From: Actinoplanes flavus
GTDB lineage: Bacteria; Actinomycetota; Actinomycetes; Mycobacteriales; Micromonosporaceae
DNA: 64,000 nt
NCBI RefSeq assembly: GCF_017592555.1
Contig: NZ_JAGFNS010000013.1
Coordinates: forward strand, 62,001-126,000
Direction: 5' to 3'
Below the pieces are notes generated by a model. It was given only the letters and a program-made list of their open reading frames with translations, was not told the origin of the DNA and searched no databases. Positions 31,475 through 48,780 of the stretch are shown here, in pieces. How positions within the stretch are numbered: the stretch's first letter is position 1; every line of letters begins with the position of its first letter. The translations under genes were made by a program, and so were the position numbers.

Positions 31475-31917
31475 TACTCGGCACCCTCCGTGCTCTGGGA
31501 CTCGGCCTTCGGCGCAGCCTTCTTGGCCGCGGCCTTCTTCGCCGGGCGGGCCGCCTGGACCGCCTCGACCGCGATGGTGATGTGACACGTGCGCTTGCGG
31601 ATCCGGTACGCCCGGCCCTGCGCCCGCGGACGGAACCGCTTGAGGGTCGGACCCTCGTCGACGAACGCCTCGCTCACGAGGAGAGCGTCGGGGTCGAGCC
31701 GCTCGTTGTTCTCAGCGTTCGCGACGGCGCTGGCGAGGACCTTGTAGACCTGCTCGCTGGCGGCCTGCGGCGCGAACTGCAGGACGGTGAGCGCCTCCTT
31801 CGCGGGCAGACCGCGGACGAGGTTGACCACCCGGCGCGCCTTGTTCGGCGAGATGCGCACGTGCCGCGCAACCGCCCGCGCGCCCGGAAGCACCGGAGCG
31901 TCGCCCTTGACTGGCAT
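31474..31917 (-). CDS. rplV: 50S ribosomal protein L22
   Basis: A 147-residue L22: [20 protein letters not shown], then [25 protein letters not shown], the hairpin region that lines the exit tunnel and is the site of macrolide-resistance changes elsewhere. The C-terminal 20 residues are a Lys/Ala-rich extension. 37 bp after rpsS. Confidence 0.97.
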   Translation of the reverse strand: MPVKGDAPVLPGARAVARHVRISPNKARRVVNLVRGLPAKEALTVLQFAPQAASEQVYKVLASAVANAENNERLDPDALLVSEAFVDEGPTLKRFRPRAQGRAYRIRKRTCHITIAVEAVQAARPAKKAAAKKAAPKAESQSTEGAE

Positions 31918-31954
31918 CGCTGTAGCTCCTAATTCCTCAGATCCGTGTATCTGC

Positions 31955-32236
31955 TTAGCGACGACGGCTCTTGCGGTCGTCCTTCTCGTGACCCTTGAAC
32001 GTGCGGGTCAGAGCGAACTCGCCGAGCTTGTGCCCGACCATCGCCTCGGTGACGAACACCGGGACGTGCTTGCGCCCGTCGTGCACGGCGATCGTGTGCC
32101 CGAGCATGTCGGGGATGATCGTCGAACGCCGCGACCAGGTCTTGATGACGTTCTTCGAGTTCTTCTCGTTCTGGACTTCCACCTTCTTGAGCAGGTGGTC
32201 ATCGACGAACGGGCCCTTTTTGAGGCTGCGAGGCAT
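31955..32236 (-). CDS. rpsS: 30S ribosomal protein S19
   Basis: A 93-residue S19: [40 protein letters not shown] and [20 protein letters not shown]. It binds the 30S head with S13. 12 bp after rplB. Confidence 0.97.
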   Translation of the reverse strand: MPRSLKKGPFVDDHLLKKVEVQNEKNSKNVIKTWSRRSTIIPDMLGHTIAVHDGRKHVPVFVTEAMVGHKLGEFALTRTFKGHEKDDRKSRRR

Positions 32237-32248
32237 CTTTAACTCCCG

Positions 32249-33088
32249 TTACCCGCGCTTGCGGGTGGCGTAGCGGCGGCGAACGATCAGCTTGTCGCTC
32301 TCCTGGCCCTTGCGGCGGGTACGGCCCTCCGGCTTACCAGCCGGGTTGACCGGGTGACGACCACCGGAGGTCTTACCCTCACCACCACCGTGCGGGTGGT
32401 CGACAGGGTTCATGGCGACACCACGGACGGTCGGGCGCTTGCCCTTCCACCGCATACGGCCGGCCTTACCCCAGTTGATGTTCGACTGCTCGGCGTTGCC
32501 GATCTCGCCGATCGTCGCGCGGCAGCGGACGTCGACGCGACGGATCTCACCGGAGGGCATACGCAGCGTGGCGTACACACCCTCACGGCCGAGCAGCTGG
32601 ATGCCGACGCCGGCCGAACGGGCCAGCTTGGCGCCACCGCCGGGACGAAGCTCCACACCGTGGATCGTCGTACCGACCGGGATGTTGCGCAGGGGCAGGT
32701 TGTTGCCCGGCTTGATGTCCGCGCCCACGCCGGACTCGACGCGGTCGCCCTGCTTGAGGTCCTTCGGCGCGAGGATGTAGCGCTTCTCACCGTCGGCGTA
32801 GTGCAGCAGAGCGATGCGGGAGGTGCGGTTGGGGTCGTACTCGATGTGAGCGACCTTGGCCGGCACGCCGTCCTTGTCGTTCCGCTTGAAGTCGATCAGC
32901 CGGTACTGCCGCTTGTGGCCACCGCCCTGGTGCCGCGTGGTGATGCGACCGTGGACGTTGCGGCCACCCTTCTTGGGCAGCGGAACCAGCAGAGACTTCT
33001 CCGGCGTGGACCGGGTGATCTCGGCGAAGTCGGCGACGCTGGAGCCGCGACGGCCCGGCGTGGTCGGCTTGTACTTACGGATTGCCAT
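32249..33088 (-). CDS. rplB: 50S ribosomal protein L2
   Basis: A 279-residue L2: [40 protein letters not shown], and the C-terminal signature [20 protein letters not shown] with the conserved histidine near the peptidyl-transferase centre. 14 bp after rplW. Confidence 0.98.
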   Translation of the reverse strand: MAIRKYKPTTPGRRGSSVADFAEITRSTPEKSLLVPLPKKGGRNVHGRITTRHQGGGHKRQYRLIDFKRNDKDGVPAKVAHIEYDPNRTSRIALLHYADGEKRYILAPKDLKQGDRVESGVGADIKPGNNLPLRNIPVGTTIHGVELRPGGGAKLARSAGVGIQLLGREGVYATLRMPSGEIRRVDVRCRATIGEIGNAEQSNINWGKAGRMRWKGKRPTVRGVAMNPVDHPHGGGEGKTSGGRHPVNPAGKPEGRTRRKGQESDKLIVRRRYATRKRG

Positions 33089-33102
33089 GATTCACAAACC
33101 CC

Positions 33103-33405
33103 TTAGCTGACCGGGCCGCCGAAGGCCTCGATACGGTCACCGTCAGCCAGCTTCACCATCGCGCGCTTGGTGGCCTTACGCTGGCCCCAGCCGCTGCGGG
33201 TGCGCTTGCGCTTGCCCTCGCGGTTCGCGGTGTTCACGGTCAGCACGCGGACGTTGAAGATCTGCTGGATCGCGATCTTGATCTGGGTCTTGTTCGCGTC
33301 CGGGCGGACCTCGAACGTGTACCAGTTCTGGTCGAGAACGCTGTAGCTCTTCTCGGAGACCACCGGGGCGACGATGATGTCGCGCGGGTCGGCGATCGTG
33401 CTCAC
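33103..33405 (-). CDS. rplW: 50S ribosomal protein L23
   Basis: A 100-residue L23: [40 protein letters not shown] and [20 protein letters not shown]. It sits at the tunnel exit and docks SRP and trigger factor. Start overlaps the rplD stop by 4 bp. Confidence 0.97.
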   Translation of the reverse strand: MSTIADPRDIIVAPVVSEKSYSVLDQNWYTFEVRPDANKTQIKIAIQQIFNVRVLTVNTANREGKRKRTRSGWGQRKATKRAMVKLADGDRIEAFGGPVS

Positions 33406-34049
33406 TTGTCGCCCTCCTCGGACTTCTCGGAGCCGCCCAGGAACTCGTCGAGCGCGGCCTTCGTGAAGACCACCTCGTCGGCGACCAGCACGTCGTAGGT
33501 GTTGAGCTGGCCGGCCTCGATGAGGTGGACGGTCGGCTCGTTCCGCAGCGACACCCAGTTCAGCTCGTCCTGGCTGTCCAGGACGACCAGCACCTTGGTG
33601 GTCTGGGCGACCTTGCGCAGCGTCGCGATCGCGGTCTTCGTCGACGGCTTCTCGCCGGTGACGAACGACTCGACCACGTGCACGCGGTTCTCACTGGCCC
33701 GGTCCGAGAGGGCGCCACGCAGTGCGGCGGCCTTCATCTTCTTGGGGGTCCGCTGGCTGTAGTCGCGCGGCACGGGGCCGTGCACGACGCCACCACCGGT
33801 GAACTGCGGCGCCCGGATCGAGCCCTGACGGGCGCGGCCGGTGCCCTTCTGCTTGTACGGCTTCTTGCCGCCGCCGGCGACCTCACCGCGCGTCTTCGCC
33901 TTGTGCGTACCCTGGCGGGCCGCGGCCAGCTGCGCCACGACGACCTGGTGCATCAGCGGGATGTTCGGCTCCACGCCGAAGACGTTGCCGGGAAGCTCGA
34001 CCGAGCCGGCCTTCGCGCCCTCAGCGTTGATCACGTCAACCGAGCTCAC
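33402..34049 (-). CDS. rplD: 50S ribosomal protein L4
   Basis: A 215-residue L4: [20 protein letters not shown], the tunnel loop ([25 protein letters not shown]) and a globular C-terminal part. In gamma-proteobacteria L4 represses the S10 operon; conservation of that circuit here is not shown. Overlaps rplC by 4 bp. Confidence 0.97.
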   Translation of the reverse strand: MSSVDVINAEGAKAGSVELPGNVFGVEPNIPLMHQVVVAQLAAARQGTHKAKTRGEVAGGGKKPYKQKGTGRARQGSIRAPQFTGGGVVHGPVPRDYSQRTPKKMKAAALRGALSDRASENRVHVVESFVTGEKPSTKTAIATLRKVAQTTKVLVVLDSQDELNWVSLRNEPTVHLIEAGQLNTYDVLVADEVVFTKAALDEFLGGSEKSEEGDK

Positions 34050-34699
34050 TTGGCACCGCCCTTCTTCTTCGCCGCGGAACGGACCAGGATCAGCGCGCCC
34101 TTGGGACCGGGCACCGCGCCGCGGACCAGGATCAGGTTGCGCTCGGTGTCGACGGCCTGGATGACCAGGTTCTGCACGGTGAAGCGCTTGCCACCCATGC
34201 GACCGGCCATCTTGACGCCCTTGAAGACACGACCCGGGGTGGCGCAGGCGCCGATCGAACCCGGGGAGCGGTGCTTGCGCTCGACACCGTGGCTCGCGCG
34301 CAGACCGTGGAAGCCGTGCCGCTTCATGACACCGGCGTAGCCCTTGCCCTTGGTCTTGCCGGTCACGTCGATCGGCTGGCCGACCGCGAACGTGTCGACG
34401 GTGACCTCCTGGCCGAGCTCGTACTCGCCGGCGTCCACCGTCCGGAGCTCCACCACGTGACGGCGCGGCGAGACGCCCGCCTTCTCGAAGTGGCCGCTCT
34501 CCGGCTTGTTGACCTTGCGCGGGTCGATGGCGCCGTACGCCAGCTGGACAGCCGAGTAGCCGTCCTTCTCATCGGTGCGGACCTGGGTCACGACGCACGG
34601 GCCGGCCTGAACCACGGTCACCGGGACGACCTTGTTGTTGTCCCAGACCTGGGTCATGCCGAGCTTGGCGCCCAGGATCCCCTTAACTTGCCTGTCCAT
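34046..34699 (-). CDS. rplC: 50S ribosomal protein L3
   Basis: A 217-residue L3: [40 protein letters not shown] and [25 protein letters not shown], the loop reaching the peptidyl-transferase centre. 12 bp after rpsJ. Confidence 0.97.
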   Translation of the reverse strand: MDRQVKGILGAKLGMTQVWDNNKVVPVTVVQAGPCVVTQVRTDEKDGYSAVQLAYGAIDPRKVNKPESGHFEKAGVSPRRHVVELRTVDAGEYELGQEVTVDTFAVGQPIDVTGKTKGKGYAGVMKRHGFHGLRASHGVERKHRSPGSIGACATPGRVFKGVKMAGRMGGKRFTVQNLVIQAVDTERNLILVRGAVPGPKGALILVRSAAKKKGGAK

Positions 34700-34711
34700 T
34701 AGTCGCGATCC

Positions 34712-35020
34712 CTACAGCTTGATCTCGATGTCGACGCCAGCCGGCAGGTCGAGGCGCATGAGCGAGTCGACCGTCTTCGGAGTCGGGTCGATGATGTCGA
34801 TCAGACGCTTGTGCGTGCGCATCTCGAAGTGCTCGCGCGAGTCCTTGTACTTGTGCGGCGAACGGATCACGCAGAAACGGTTGATCTCCGTGGGCAGCGG
34901 CACCGGGCCCGCGACCTGCGCCCCGGTACGCGTCACCGTCTCGACGATCTTCCGCGCCGAGGAGTCGACGACCTCGTGGTCATAGGCCTTGAGCCGGATG
35001 CGGATCTTCTGTCCCGCCAT
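34712..35020 (-). CDS. rpsJ: 30S ribosomal protein S10
   Basis: A 102-residue S10 (NusE): [40 protein letters not shown] and the signature [21 protein letters not shown]10 also pairs with NusB in antitermination and binds NusG, encoded at 52.9 kb. First gene of the S10-spc operon, with a 373-bp upstream region. Confidence 0.98.
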
Positions 35021-35393
35021 GGTGGCTTCTGTTTCCTTCTCTCGATGCCGCTACCTGCGGAAGCGGGTTGACCTCCGCATGCCCGCAGGACGGTTGATCC
35101 TGCGTTGTCCGACCCCCGCGGTCGGGCGTGTCGCGCCCCTCGGCATAAGGAGCCCACGCGGAGTGCTGGCACTCCAGTCGATCACGGGGATCTGAGGTGT
35201 CACTGGGTGGCAGAGGAACACACCCGGACACCCGGCGAGGGTGGGTACCTGATCAAGCAGCGCTAACTGCTGAGCGGCACCCACCCCGCGCGGACGCAAC
35301 CTGACTAGTATGCCGGATTCAATCCGGCAATGCTAATCGGGGTCACCAGTGAGGGTTGCTCACGACAAAACGCAACGTGAACAACCCCCGCTA
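35021..35393 (-). promoter_or_regulatory. rpsJ leader and promoter region
   Basis: These 373 bp between tuf and rpsJ hold no gene. At 35115-35133 is the 19-nt motif CGACACGCCCGACCGCGGG (minus strand), identical to one in the rpsL leader. A possible promoter is TTAGCA (35331-35336) with CATACT (35307-35312) at 18 bp, flanking a small palindrome. A 12-bp hairpin after tuf lies at 35353-35387. Ribosome-binding site for rpsJ is AGAAGGAAA. Confidence 0.55.
35353..35387 (-). terminator. Hairpin after tuf
   Basis: A 12-bp stem (35353-35364 with 35376-35387, one G-T pair) with an 11-nt loop begins six bases past the tuf stop. No clear T-run follows on the minus strand, so termination may be partial. 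Confidence 0.5.
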
Positions 35394-36587
35394 TCACTTG
35401 ATGATCTTCGTGACCGTTCCGGCGCCGACGGTGCGGCCACCCTCACGGATCGCGAACTTCAGGCCCTGCTCCATGGCGATCGGCTGGATCAGCTTCACGG
35501 CCATCGAGGTGGAGTCGCCGGGCATGACCATCTCGGTGCCCTCGGGCAGCGTGACGACGCCGGTGACGTCCGTGGTACGGAAGTAGAACTGCGGGCGGTA
35601 GTTCTGGAAGAACGGGGTGTGCCGGCCGCCCTCCTCCTTGGAGAGGATGTAGACCTGGCCCTCGAACTCCGTGTGCGGAGTCGTGGTGCCCGGCTTCACG
35701 ACGACCATGCCGCGCTCGACGTCCTCGCGCTTGATGCCGCGGAGCAGCAGACCGACGTTCTCACCCGCGCGGGCCTCGTCGAGCAGCTTGCGGAACATCT
35801 CGATGCCGGTGCAGACGGTCTTGGTCGACTTCTCGCGGATACCGACGATCTCGACCTCCTCGTTCGGCTTGAGGATGCCACGCTCGGCGCGACCGGTCAC
35901 CACGGTGCCACGGCCGGTGATCGTGAAGACGTCCTCGATCGGCATGAGGAACGGCTTCTCGGTCTCACGCTCGGGCTGCGGGATCGCGGTGTCGACCGCG
36001 TTCATCAGCTCCATGAGCTTGCCGGTCCACTCCGGGTCGCCCTCGAGCGCCTTGAGCGCCGACACGCGCACGACCGGCAGGTCGTCGCCCGGGAACTCGT
36101 AGGTGCTGAGCAGCTCGCGGACCTCGAGCTCGACGAGCTCCAGGAGCTCCTCGTCCTCGACCATGTCGCTCTTGTTCAGGGCGACGACGATGTACGGAAC
36201 GCCGACCTGGCGGGCCAGGAGCACGTGCTCCTTGGTCTGCGGCATCGGGCCGTCGGTGGCGGCGACCACCAGGATGGCGCCGTCCATCTGCGCCGCACCG
36301 GTGATCATGTTCTTGATGTAGTCGGCGTGGCCGGGGCAGTCCACGTGCGCGTAGTGGCGCGCCGCGGTCTGGTACTCGACGTGCGCGATCGAGATCGTGA
36401 TGCCGCGGGCCTTCTCCTCCGGCGCCTTGTCGATCTCGTCGAACGGGGTGTACGGGTTCAGGTCCGGGAACTCGTCGTGCAGGACCTTCGTGATGGCCGC
36501 AGTCAGCGTCGTCTTACCGTGGTCGATGTGACCAATGGTGCCGATGTTGACGTGCGGCTTAGTCCGCTCGAACTTCGCCTTCGCCAC
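35394..36587 (-). CDS. tuf: Elongation factor Tu
   Basis: A 397-residue EF-Tu delivering aminoacyl-tRNA to the A site. G1 GHIDHGKTT at residues 19-27, G3 DCPGHADY, G4 NKSD, then domains 2 and 3 ending [22 protein letters not shown] start at 36587 with CAGGAGGA upstream. No second tuf is in the window. 118 bp after fusA. Confidence 0.98.
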   Translation of the reverse strand: MAKAKFERTKPHVNIGTIGHIDHGKTTLTAAITKVLHDEFPDLNPYTPFDEIDKAPEEKARGITISIAHVEYQTAARHYAHVDCPGHADYIKNMITGAAQMDGAILVVAATDGPMPQTKEHVLLARQVGVPYIVVALNKSDMVEDEELLELVELEVRELLSTYEFPGDDLPVVRVSALKALEGDPEWTGKLMELMNAVDTAIPQPERETEKPFLMPIEDVFTITGRGTVVTGRAERGILKPNEEVEIVGIREKSTKTVCTGIEMFRKLLDEARAGENVGLLLRGIKREDVERGMVVVKPGTTTPHTEFEGQVYILSKEEGGRHTPFFQNYRPQFYFRTTDVTGVVTLPEGTEMVMPGDSTSMAVKLIQPIAMEQGLKFAIREGGRTVGAGTVTKIIK

Positions 36588-36665
36588 TGGTGTCCTCCTG
36601 TGGACTGATCATTACTTTTCGCCCGGCACGCCGATAAGGCGCTCAGGACTCTGTCGACTGCTCGT

Positions 36666-36696
36666 GCACGTGCGGCCCTCGACAGGCCGCACGTGC
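36666..36696 (-). other. Intercistronic hairpin between fusA and tuf
   Basis: A perfect 12-bp stem (36666-36677 with 36685-36696) and 7-nt loop lies just past the fusA stop. No T-run follows; it may mark partial termination or RNA processing that sets the higher tuf level. Confidence 0.55.
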
Positions 36697-36705
36697 CTCA
36701 ACGCG

Positions 36706-38808
<2,103 letters not shown>

Positions 38809-38887
38809 CCCTACTTTTCTTCGTCGTCGTCTCTAGGACCGGTACGACTGCCGTGGCCCGGCCGGAAGCCGGGCCCGCAGCAGGGTC

Positions 38888-39361
38888 TTACCAGCGGTAG
38901 TGCGCGAAGGCCTTGTTGGACTCCGCCATCTTGTGAGTGTCCTCGCGACGCTTGACCGCGGCGCCGAGGCCGTTGCTGGCGTCGAGCAGCTCGTTCTGCA
39001 GGCGCTCGATCATGGTCTTCTCGCGGCGGGCCTTGGAGTACTGGACCAGCCAGCGCAGACCGAGGGTGGTCTGACGCGGGGTGCGGACCTCGACCGGAAC
39101 CTGGTAGGTCGCGCCACCGACGCGGCGGCTGCGGACCTCGAGGGTCGGCTTCACGTTGTCCATGGCGCGCTTGAGGATGACCACCGGGTCGGTGCCACCG
39201 CTCTTCTCGCGGCAGCCCTCGAGAGCTCCGTACACGATGCGCTCGGCGAGCTGACGCTTGCCGCCGATGAGGATCTTGTTGACCAGCTGCGTTACCAGCG
39301 GGGAGTTGTACACCGGGTCAGCGACCACAGGGTGGCGCGGAGCGGGTCCCTTACGCGGCAT
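38888..39361 (-). CDS. rpsG: 30S ribosomal protein S7
   Basis: A 156-residue S7 starting [20 protein letters not shown] with [40 protein letters not shown] and the C-terminal [12 protein letters not shown] 39361 is the family start. It nucleates the 30S head. 1 bp after rpsL. Confidence 0.97.
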   Translation of the reverse strand: MPRKGPAPRHPVVADPVYNSPLVTQLVNKILIGGKRQLAERIVYGALEGCREKSGGTDPVVILKRAMDNVKPTLEVRSRRVGGATYQVPVEVRTPRQTTLGLRWLVQYSKARREKTMIERLQNELLDASNGLGAAVKRREDTHKMAESNKAFAHYRW

Positions 39362-39362
39362 G

Positions 39363-39737
39363 TCAGCTCTTCTCCTTCTTCGCGCCGTAACGGCTGCGGG
39401 CCTGCTTGCGGTTGCGGACACCCTGGGTGTCCAGCGAACCACGAACGATCTTGTAGCGGACGCCCGGAAGGTCCTTCACACGGCCACCACGCACGAGCAC
39501 GATCGAGTGCTCCTGCAGGTTGTGACCGACGCCCGGGATGTACGCCGTGACCTCGATCTGGCTGCTGAGCTTCACACGAGCGACCTTGCGCAGCGCAGAG
39601 TTGGGCTTCTTGGGGGTAGTGGTGTACACGCGCGTGCACACGCCGCGCCGCTGAGGACTTCCCTTCAGCGCCGGCGTCTTCGTCTTGCTCGTCTTCGCCT
39701 GGCGGCCCTTGCGGACCAGCTGCTGGATCGTGGGCAC
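39363..39737 (-). CDS. rpsL: 30S ribosomal protein S12
   Basis: A 124-residue S12: [40 protein letters not shown] and [20 protein letters not shown]. The lysines in TPKKPNSA and GRVKDLPG, where streptomycin-resistance changes arise, are the sensitive type. First gene of the str operon, with its own promoter and a long leader. Confidence 0.98.
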   Translation of the reverse strand: MPTIQQLVRKGRQAKTSKTKTPALKGSPQRRGVCTRVYTTTPKKPNSALRKVARVKLSSQIEVTAYIPGVGHNLQEHSIVLVRGGRVKDLPGVRYKIVRGSLDTQGVRNRKQARSRYGAKKEKS

Positions 39738-40163
39738 CGGGTTTCTCCGCTCCCTTCGGCCGCTTCCTGTTTACGGCCGCACCGTGTATTTCTGCCTCTG
39801 TGTGCCGGCCACTTCCCTGAGGAAGCGTCCGGCACCCGCGGTCGGGCGTGTCGTCCGGCTCACGGTCCCATCGCGCGTGAAGGTTCACGCGTTCCGGATG
39901 TTGTCTGTGTGAGCAGGGCCTTCACCGACCCTGCCCGTCGTGGTGCTCTAACCCGTCGCACGTTCCGAAACGGGTGCACGCACGAGTTGCCCGGGCGAGC
40001 CCGGGCACGAGGGGAAAGACTACCCACCCTGCGCACCCAGGTCAAAATGAGCCCAGGCTCCCACGATGGACATCTCCGTATACCAGTGTACCGGGTCGCT
40101 CGGCGCACCATCGCCGCGGTGCCGGATCCGGGCCCGGCCACGGCCACGAGAGCCGCTGTCCGC
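39738..40163 (-). promoter_or_regulatory. rpsL (str operon) promoter and leader region
   Basis: These 426 bp contain no gene. A strong promoter is at 40017-40045. The leader of about 270 nt carries at 39835-39853 the 19-nt motif CGACACGCCCGACCGCGGG (minus strand), exactly as in the rpsJ leader. Other parts are unremarkable GC-rich sequence. Confidence 0.6.
40017..40045 (-). promoter_or_regulatory. Promoter of the str operon
   Basis: TTGACC (40040-40045) and TAGTCT (40017-40022) on the minus strand with 17 bp spacing, near-consensus for a housekeeping sigma factor, about 280 bp before the rpsL start. Confidence 0.75.
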
Positions 40164-40697
40164 TCATGACAACTGCAACGTCAGCCCCAGCGTCAACGAC
40201 AGCAACGCCAGGGAAGCGCCGATCAGGCCGCAGATGATCCCGCCGGTGGTCAGGCCACGGCCGGTGAAACGGACCCGCCACGGCTCGCCGGTGCCCGCGA
40301 TCTGCCGCCTGGCGATCACCGCGGCACCCACCGCTCCCCCGCACGCCAGGACGCTGAGCAGCGCAAACGCTCCGGCGACCCAACCGCCCCAGCCCGCCTC
40401 GGCACCGGAGACGCCGAAGCAGAGGGCCGCGAAGGAGACCACGATCGCGGCGATGCCGGCGGCCAGCGAGCCGATGGCCGGCCCCGATGTGATCGGCGCG
40501 ACGCGAAGATGGACCAGACCGAATTCGGTCCCGGTCACCTGCTCCAGCCGCTCCGGCTGCCAGCCCGCCGAGACCGGCGGCGGAGGCGGCTGGAGGGCAT
40601 AGGGAGATCCGTACGGCGACGGCGCCCCGTAGCCGGGCCCAGGACCGTACGAGGGGCCGTAGGACGGCTGGTAGGGCTGACCCGGGGGCTGCGTCAT
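40164..40697 (-). CDS. Proline/tyrosine-rich membrane protein (DUF4190-like)
   Basis: A protein of about 177 residues. The N-terminal 50 residues are Pro/Tyr/Gly-rich (QPYQPSYGPSYGPGPGYGAP). Three hydrophobic segments follow near residues 70-92, 102-127 and 150-172. The layout is that of actinobacterial DUF4190-type proteins, whose function is unknown. ATG 40697 is preferred over ATG 40739 because the protein then starts TQPPGQPYQPSYG as its relatives do. It shares its topology with the next gene upstream, so the two may be paralogs. Confidence 0.65.
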   Translation of the reverse strand: MTQPPGQPYQPSYGPSYGPGPGYGAPSPYGSPYALQPPPPPVSAGWQPERLEQVTGTEFGLVHLRVAPITSGPAIGSLAAGIAAIVVSFAALCFGVSGAEAGWGGWVAGAFALLSVLACGGAVGAAVIARRQIAGTGEPWRVRFTGRGLTTGGIICGLIGASLALLSLTLGLTLQLS

Positions 40698-40763
40698 ATG
40701 ACCAAGCATGTCACCCGTACGGGCGGCCGTGCAGCCCACCCGAGCCCCTCCGAACCGTGCCGG

Positions 40764-41111
40764 TCAATCGGTGCCGGGCGCGAAATCCTGCCCACCGGGC
40801 GCCGCCGCCAGGTGCAACAGCCCCGCGATCAGGGCCGCCACCAGGGCCGTCGCGGCCAGCACGAGGCCGGTCCAGGCGAGCTGACGACCCCGCCGGATCC
40901 AGGCCGAGCCGGTCAGATAACCCCCCGCCGCGTACGCCTGACGAGCCGACTGGCGAGCCAGGAGCAACGCCAGCGTGGCCGGGATCACCCCACCCACCAG
41001 CGGTCCGGTGAGCAGTCCCACCAGGCCCAGCGCGAAGACCGCCCGGGCCTTCGTCATCGGCACCGGCTCGGGGTCCATCGGGTGACGGGTGGGAACAACG
41101 GGAAGCGTCAC
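40764..41111 (-). CDS. Small DUF4190-like membrane protein
   Basis: A 115-residue protein with two or three hydrophobic segments (residues 23-50, ALGLVGLLTGPLVGGVIPAT; and 83-104, LVLAATALVAALIAGLLHLA) separated by a basic amphipathic stretch (ARQSARQAYAAGGYLTGSAW). The pattern GLxxGxxxGGVIPATLALLLAR recalls DUF4190. No catalytic motif. It lies between rpoC's terminator and the related gene above. Confidence 0.6.
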   Translation of the reverse strand: MTLPVVPTRHPMDPEPVPMTKARAVFALGLVGLLTGPLVGGVIPATLALLLARQSARQAYAAGGYLTGSAWIRRGRQLAWTGLVLAATALVAALIAGLLHLAAAPGGQDFAPGTD

Positions 41112-41131
41112 GCCACCATCCTAGAAACGCC

Positions 41132-41166
41132 CATGGGGCGGCCGCGCATCGCGCGACCGCCCCATG
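41132..41166 (-). terminator. Terminator after rpoC
   Basis: A 10-bp outer stem (41132-41141 with 41157-41166) continues into a second GCGC pairing, and TTTC follows on the minus strand. It begins 12 bp past the rpoC stop. Confidence 0.75.
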
Positions 41167-41177
41167 CGGAGAAACCC

Positions 41178-45068
<3,891 letters not shown>

Positions 45069-45169
45069 TTGGACTATCCCTCGTGTTTCGTTGCTCGGGT
45101 GAATTCAAGGCCGGCGGGGGCGTCCCCGGCCGGCCCCGAGTGATCGGGGCCGGCCGAGGACGCTCTCCG

Positions 45170-48100
45170 TCAGATCTCTTCGACGCTGCTGACGCCCTCG
45201 TTCGGGCGACGGGACAGGTCGATGCCGAGTTCCTCCGCGGCCCGGAAGACCTCGTCGTCGGTCTCACGCATCTCGAGCGCCACACCGTCGCTGGACAGCA
45301 CCTCAACGTTCAGGCACAGCGACTGGAGCTCCTTGAGAAGCACCTTGAACGACTCCGGGATTCCCGGCTCCGGGATGTTCTCGCCCTTGACGATGGCCTC
45401 GTAGACCTTCACTCGGCCCAGGACGTCGTCGGACTTGATGGTGAGCAGCTCCTGCAGGGCGTAGGCCGCCCCGTAGGCCTGCATGGCCCAGCACTCCATC
45501 TCGCCGAACCGCTGGCCACCGAACTGCGCCTTACCACCCAGCGGCTGCTGCGTGATCATCGAGTACGGGCCGGTCGACCGAGCGTGGATCTTGTCGTCGA
45601 CCAGGTGGTTCAGCTTGAGGATGTAGACGTAGCCGACCGAGATCGGGTCCGGCAGCGGCTCACCGGAGCGACCGTCGAACAGCTGCGCCTTACCGTCGCC
45701 GTTGACCAGCCGCTTGCCGTCGCGGTTGACCAGCGTCGACTCGAGCAGACCCTTGATCTCCTCCTCCTGGGCGCCGTCGAAGACCGGAGTCGCGACGTTG
45801 CTGTCGGCGGGAGACTCGTGAGCCTCGATCGAGCGGAGCTGACGCTTCCAGTCCTCGTCCTCACCCTCGACCGACCAACCGGTCTTGGCGATCCACCCGA
45901 GGTGGGTCTCCAGGACCTGGCCGATGTTCATACGCGAGGGCACACCCAGCGGGTTGAGCACGATGTCGACCGGGGTGCCGTCCTCCAGGAACGGCATGTC
46001 CTCGACCGGCAGGATCTTGGAGATGACGCCCTTGTTGCCGTGCCGGCCGGCGAGCTTGTCGCCGTCCTGGATCTTCCGCTTCTGGGCGACGTAGACCCGG
46101 ACCAGCTCGTTGACACCCGGGGGCAGCTCGTCGCCGTCCTCGCGGGAGAACGTCCGGACGCCGATGACCGTGCCGGTCTCGCCGTGCGGAACCTTCAGCG
46201 AGGTGTCCCGGACCTCCCGGGCCTTCTCACCGAAGATGGCGCGGAGCAGGCGCTCCTCCGGGGTCAGCTCGGTCTCGCCCTTCGGGGTGACCTTGCCGAC
46301 CAGGATGTCGCCGGGGACGACCTCGGCGCCGATCCGGATGATGCCGCGCTCGTCCAGGTCAGCGAGCATCTCCTCGCTGACGTTGGGGATGTCGCGGGTG
46401 ATCTCCTCCGGGCCCAGCTTGGTGTCGCGGGCGTCGACCTCGTGCTCCTCGATGTGGATCGAGGTGAGGACGTCCTGCTGCACGAGGCGCTGCGACAGGA
46501 TGATCGCGTCCTCGTAGTTGTGGCCCTCCCAGCACATGAAGGCGACGAGCAGGTTGCGCCCGAGCGCCATCTCGCCCTCGTCGGTGCAGGGACCGTCGGC
46601 GATGACCTGGCCGGCCTCGACGCGGTCGCCCTCGAACACGATCGGCTTCTGGTTGACGCAGGAGCCCGCGTTCGACCGGCGGAACTTGTGCAGCAGGTAG
46701 GTACGCCGGTGGCCGTCGTCCTGGTGCACCGTCACGTAGTCGGCGCACAGGTCCTCGACGACACCGCCGACCTCGGCGACGACCACGTCACCGGCGTCGA
46801 CCGCGGCGCGGTACTCCATGCCGGTGCCGACCAGCGGCGACTCCGCCTTGACCAGCGGCACGGCCTGACGCTGCATGTTCGCGCCCATGAGGGCACGGTT
46901 CGCGTCGTCGTGCTCGAGGAAGGGGATCATCGCGGTCGCGACCGAGGTCATCTGCCGCGGCGAGACGTCCATGTAGTCGACCTCGGTGCCGGGCACGTAG
47001 TCGACCTCACCGCCCTTACGGCGGACCAGGACGCGGTCCTCGGCGAAGGTGCCGTCGCTGGACAGCACGGCGTTCGCCTGGGCCTTGATGAACCGGTCTT
47101 CCTCGTCGGCGGTGAGGTAGTGCACCTCGTCGCTGACGACACCGTTCTCGACCTTCCGGTACGGCGTCTCGATGAAGCCGAACGGGTTGACCCGCGCGAA
47201 CGTCGAGAGCGCGCCGATCAGACCGATGTTCGGGCCCTCAGGGGTCTCGATCGGGCACATCCGGCCGTAGTGGGACGGGTGCACGTCGCGAACCTCGAAG
47301 CCGGCCCGCTCACGGCTCAGACCACCCGGGCCGAGCGCCGACAGACGGCGACGGTGGGTCAGACCCGCGAGCGGGTTCGTCTGGTCCATGAACTGCGACA
47401 GCTGCGAGGTGCCGAAGAACTCCTTGATCGCGGCCACGACCGGCCGGATGTTGATCAGGGTCTGCGGCGTGATCGCCTCGACGTCCTGGGTCGTCATCCG
47501 CTCGCGGACGACCCGCTCCATCCGGGAGAGGCCCACGCGGACCTGGTTCTGGATGAGCTCGCCGACCGTACGCAGGCGCCGGTTGCCGAAGTGGTCGATG
47601 TCGTCGGCCTCGTAACCGTCCTCACCGGCGTGCAGCCGGCAGAGGTACTCGACGGTGCGGACGACGTCTTCCTCGGTCAGCGTGCCACGGACGATCGGCA
47701 CGTCGATCTCGAGCTTCTTGTTGAACTTGTACCGGCCGACCTTGGCGACGTCATACCTCTTCGGGTTGAAGAAGAGGTTGTCGAGCAGGGTCTGCGCGTT
47801 CTCCCGGGTGGGGGGCTCGCCCGGGCGCAGCTTGCGGTAGATGTCGAGCAGGGCCTCGTCCTGCCCGGCGATGTGGTCCTTCTCCAGCGTCGTCATGAGC
47901 AGCTCGGACCAGCCGAAGCGCTCGCGGATCTGGTCGGCGGACCAGCCGATCGCCTTCAGCAGGACGGTGACGGCCTGCCGGCGCTTGCGGTCGATACGGA
48001 CACCGACCGTGTCGCGCTTGTCGATGTCGAACTCCAGCCAGGCACCCCGGCTCGGGATGACCTTGACGCTGGTGAGGTCGCGGTCGGAGGTCTTGTCCGG

Positions 48101-48610
48101 CTCCTTGGTGAAGTACACGCCCGGCGAACGGACGAGCTGACTCACCACGACCCGCTCGGTGCCGTTGATGACGAACGTCCCCTTGGGGGTCATCATCGGG
48201 AAGTCACCCATGAACACGGTCTGGCTCTTGATCTCGCCAGTCGTGTTGTTGGTGAACTCCGCGGTCACGAACAGCGGGGCACAGTAGGTCAGGTCCTTCT
48301 CTTTGCACTCCTCGATCGAGGCCTTCACCTCGTCGAAGCGCGGAGACGAGAAGGACAGCGACATGGTGCCGGAGAAGTCCTCAATGGGACTGATCTCTTC
48401 GAGGATCTCTGCGAGGCCCGAGTGGGCGTGCGGGTCGTCCGTCGTCCGGGCCTGCCAAGCCTCATTGCCGACCAGCCAGTCGAAGGACTCGGTCTGGAGT
48501 GCGAGGAGGTTGGGGACCTCTAGCTGCTCGGTGATCCGGCCGAAAGAGACCCGGCGGGGTGCGTAAGCGCTCGACGTACGGCTGGTCTTCGCAGGGCGGG
48601 AAGCTGCCAA
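45170..48610 (-). CDS. rpoB: RNA polymerase beta subunit
   Basis: A 1146-residue beta subunit. The rifampicin cluster reads [20 protein letters not shown] then [19 protein letters not shown]. Residues matching E. coli D516, H526 and S531 are the sensitive type, while the residue matching N518 is threonine. C-terminal motifs include [23 protein letters not shown] start at 48610, with GGAAGGA upstream. It forms the polymerase core with RpoC and RpoA. Confidence 0.98.
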   Translation of the reverse strand: MAASRPAKTSRTSSAYAPRRVSFGRITEQLEVPNLLALQTESFDWLVGNEAWQARTTDDPHAHSGLAEILEEISPIEDFSGTMSLSFSSPRFDEVKASIEECKEKDLTYCAPLFVTAEFTNNTTGEIKSQTVFMGDFPMMTPKGTFVINGTERVVVSQLVRSPGVYFTKEPDKTSDRDLTSVKVIPSRGAWLEFDIDKRDTVGVRIDRKRRQAVTVLLKAIGWSADQIRERFGWSELLMTTLEKDHIAGQDEALLDIYRKLRPGEPPTRENAQTLLDNLFFNPKRYDVAKVGRYKFNKKLEIDVPIVRGTLTEEDVVRTVEYLCRLHAGEDGYEADDIDHFGNRRLRTVGELIQNQVRVGLSRMERVVRERMTTQDVEAITPQTLINIRPVVAAIKEFFGTSQLSQFMDQTNPLAGLTHRRRLSALGPGGLSRERAGFEVRDVHPSHYGRMCPIETPEGPNIGLIGALSTFARVNPFGFIETPYRKVENGVVSDEVHYLTADEEDRFIKAQANAVLSSDGTFAEDRVLVRRKGGEVDYVPGTEVDYMDVSPRQMTSVATAMIPFLEHDDANRALMGANMQRQAVPLVKAESPLVGTGMEYRAAVDAGDVVVAEVGGVVEDLCADYVTVHQDDGHRRTYLLHKFRRSNAGSCVNQKPIVFEGDRVEAGQVIADGPCTDEGEMALGRNLLVAFMCWEGHNYEDAIILSQRLVQQDVLTSIHIEEHEVDARDTKLGPEEITRDIPNVSEEMLADLDERGIIRIGAEVVPGDILVGKVTPKGETELTPEERLLRAIFGEKAREVRDTSLKVPHGETGTVIGVRTFSREDGDELPPGVNELVRVYVAQKRKIQDGDKLAGRHGNKGVISKILPVEDMPFLEDGTPVDIVLNPLGVPSRMNIGQVLETHLGWIAKTGWSVEGEDEDWKRQLRSIEAHESPADSNVATPVFDGAQEEEIKGLLESTLVNRDGKRLVNGDGKAQLFDGRSGEPLPDPISVGYVYILKLNHLVDDKIHARSTGPYSMITQQPLGGKAQFGGQRFGEMECWAMQAYGAAYALQELLTIKSDDVLGRVKVYEAIVKGENIPEPGIPESFKVLLKELQSLCLNVEVLSSDGVALEMRETDDEVFRAAEELGIDLSRRPNEGVSSVEEI

Positions 48611-48751
48611 GATGCGTCCTTCCGAGGACCGGTGCTGCTATGCGGCTGAGTTGCTGATGCAACTGGTCTGCGTGCACTCCAATGAGCCCCCGGGAAGTTA
48701 TCCACATGGATATCCCGAGAGGCATCAAGACAGAAGGCAGCGCAAACTAGC

Positions 48752-48780
48752 AGTGTAGCCGCTTGGCTAACCGCTGTCCA
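48752..48780 (-). promoter_or_regulatory. Promoter of rpoBC
   Basis: TGGACA (48775-48780) and TACACT (48752-48757) on the minus strand, 17 bp apart, an excellent match to the housekeeping consensus, about 140 bp upstream of the rpoB TTG. Confidence 0.75.
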
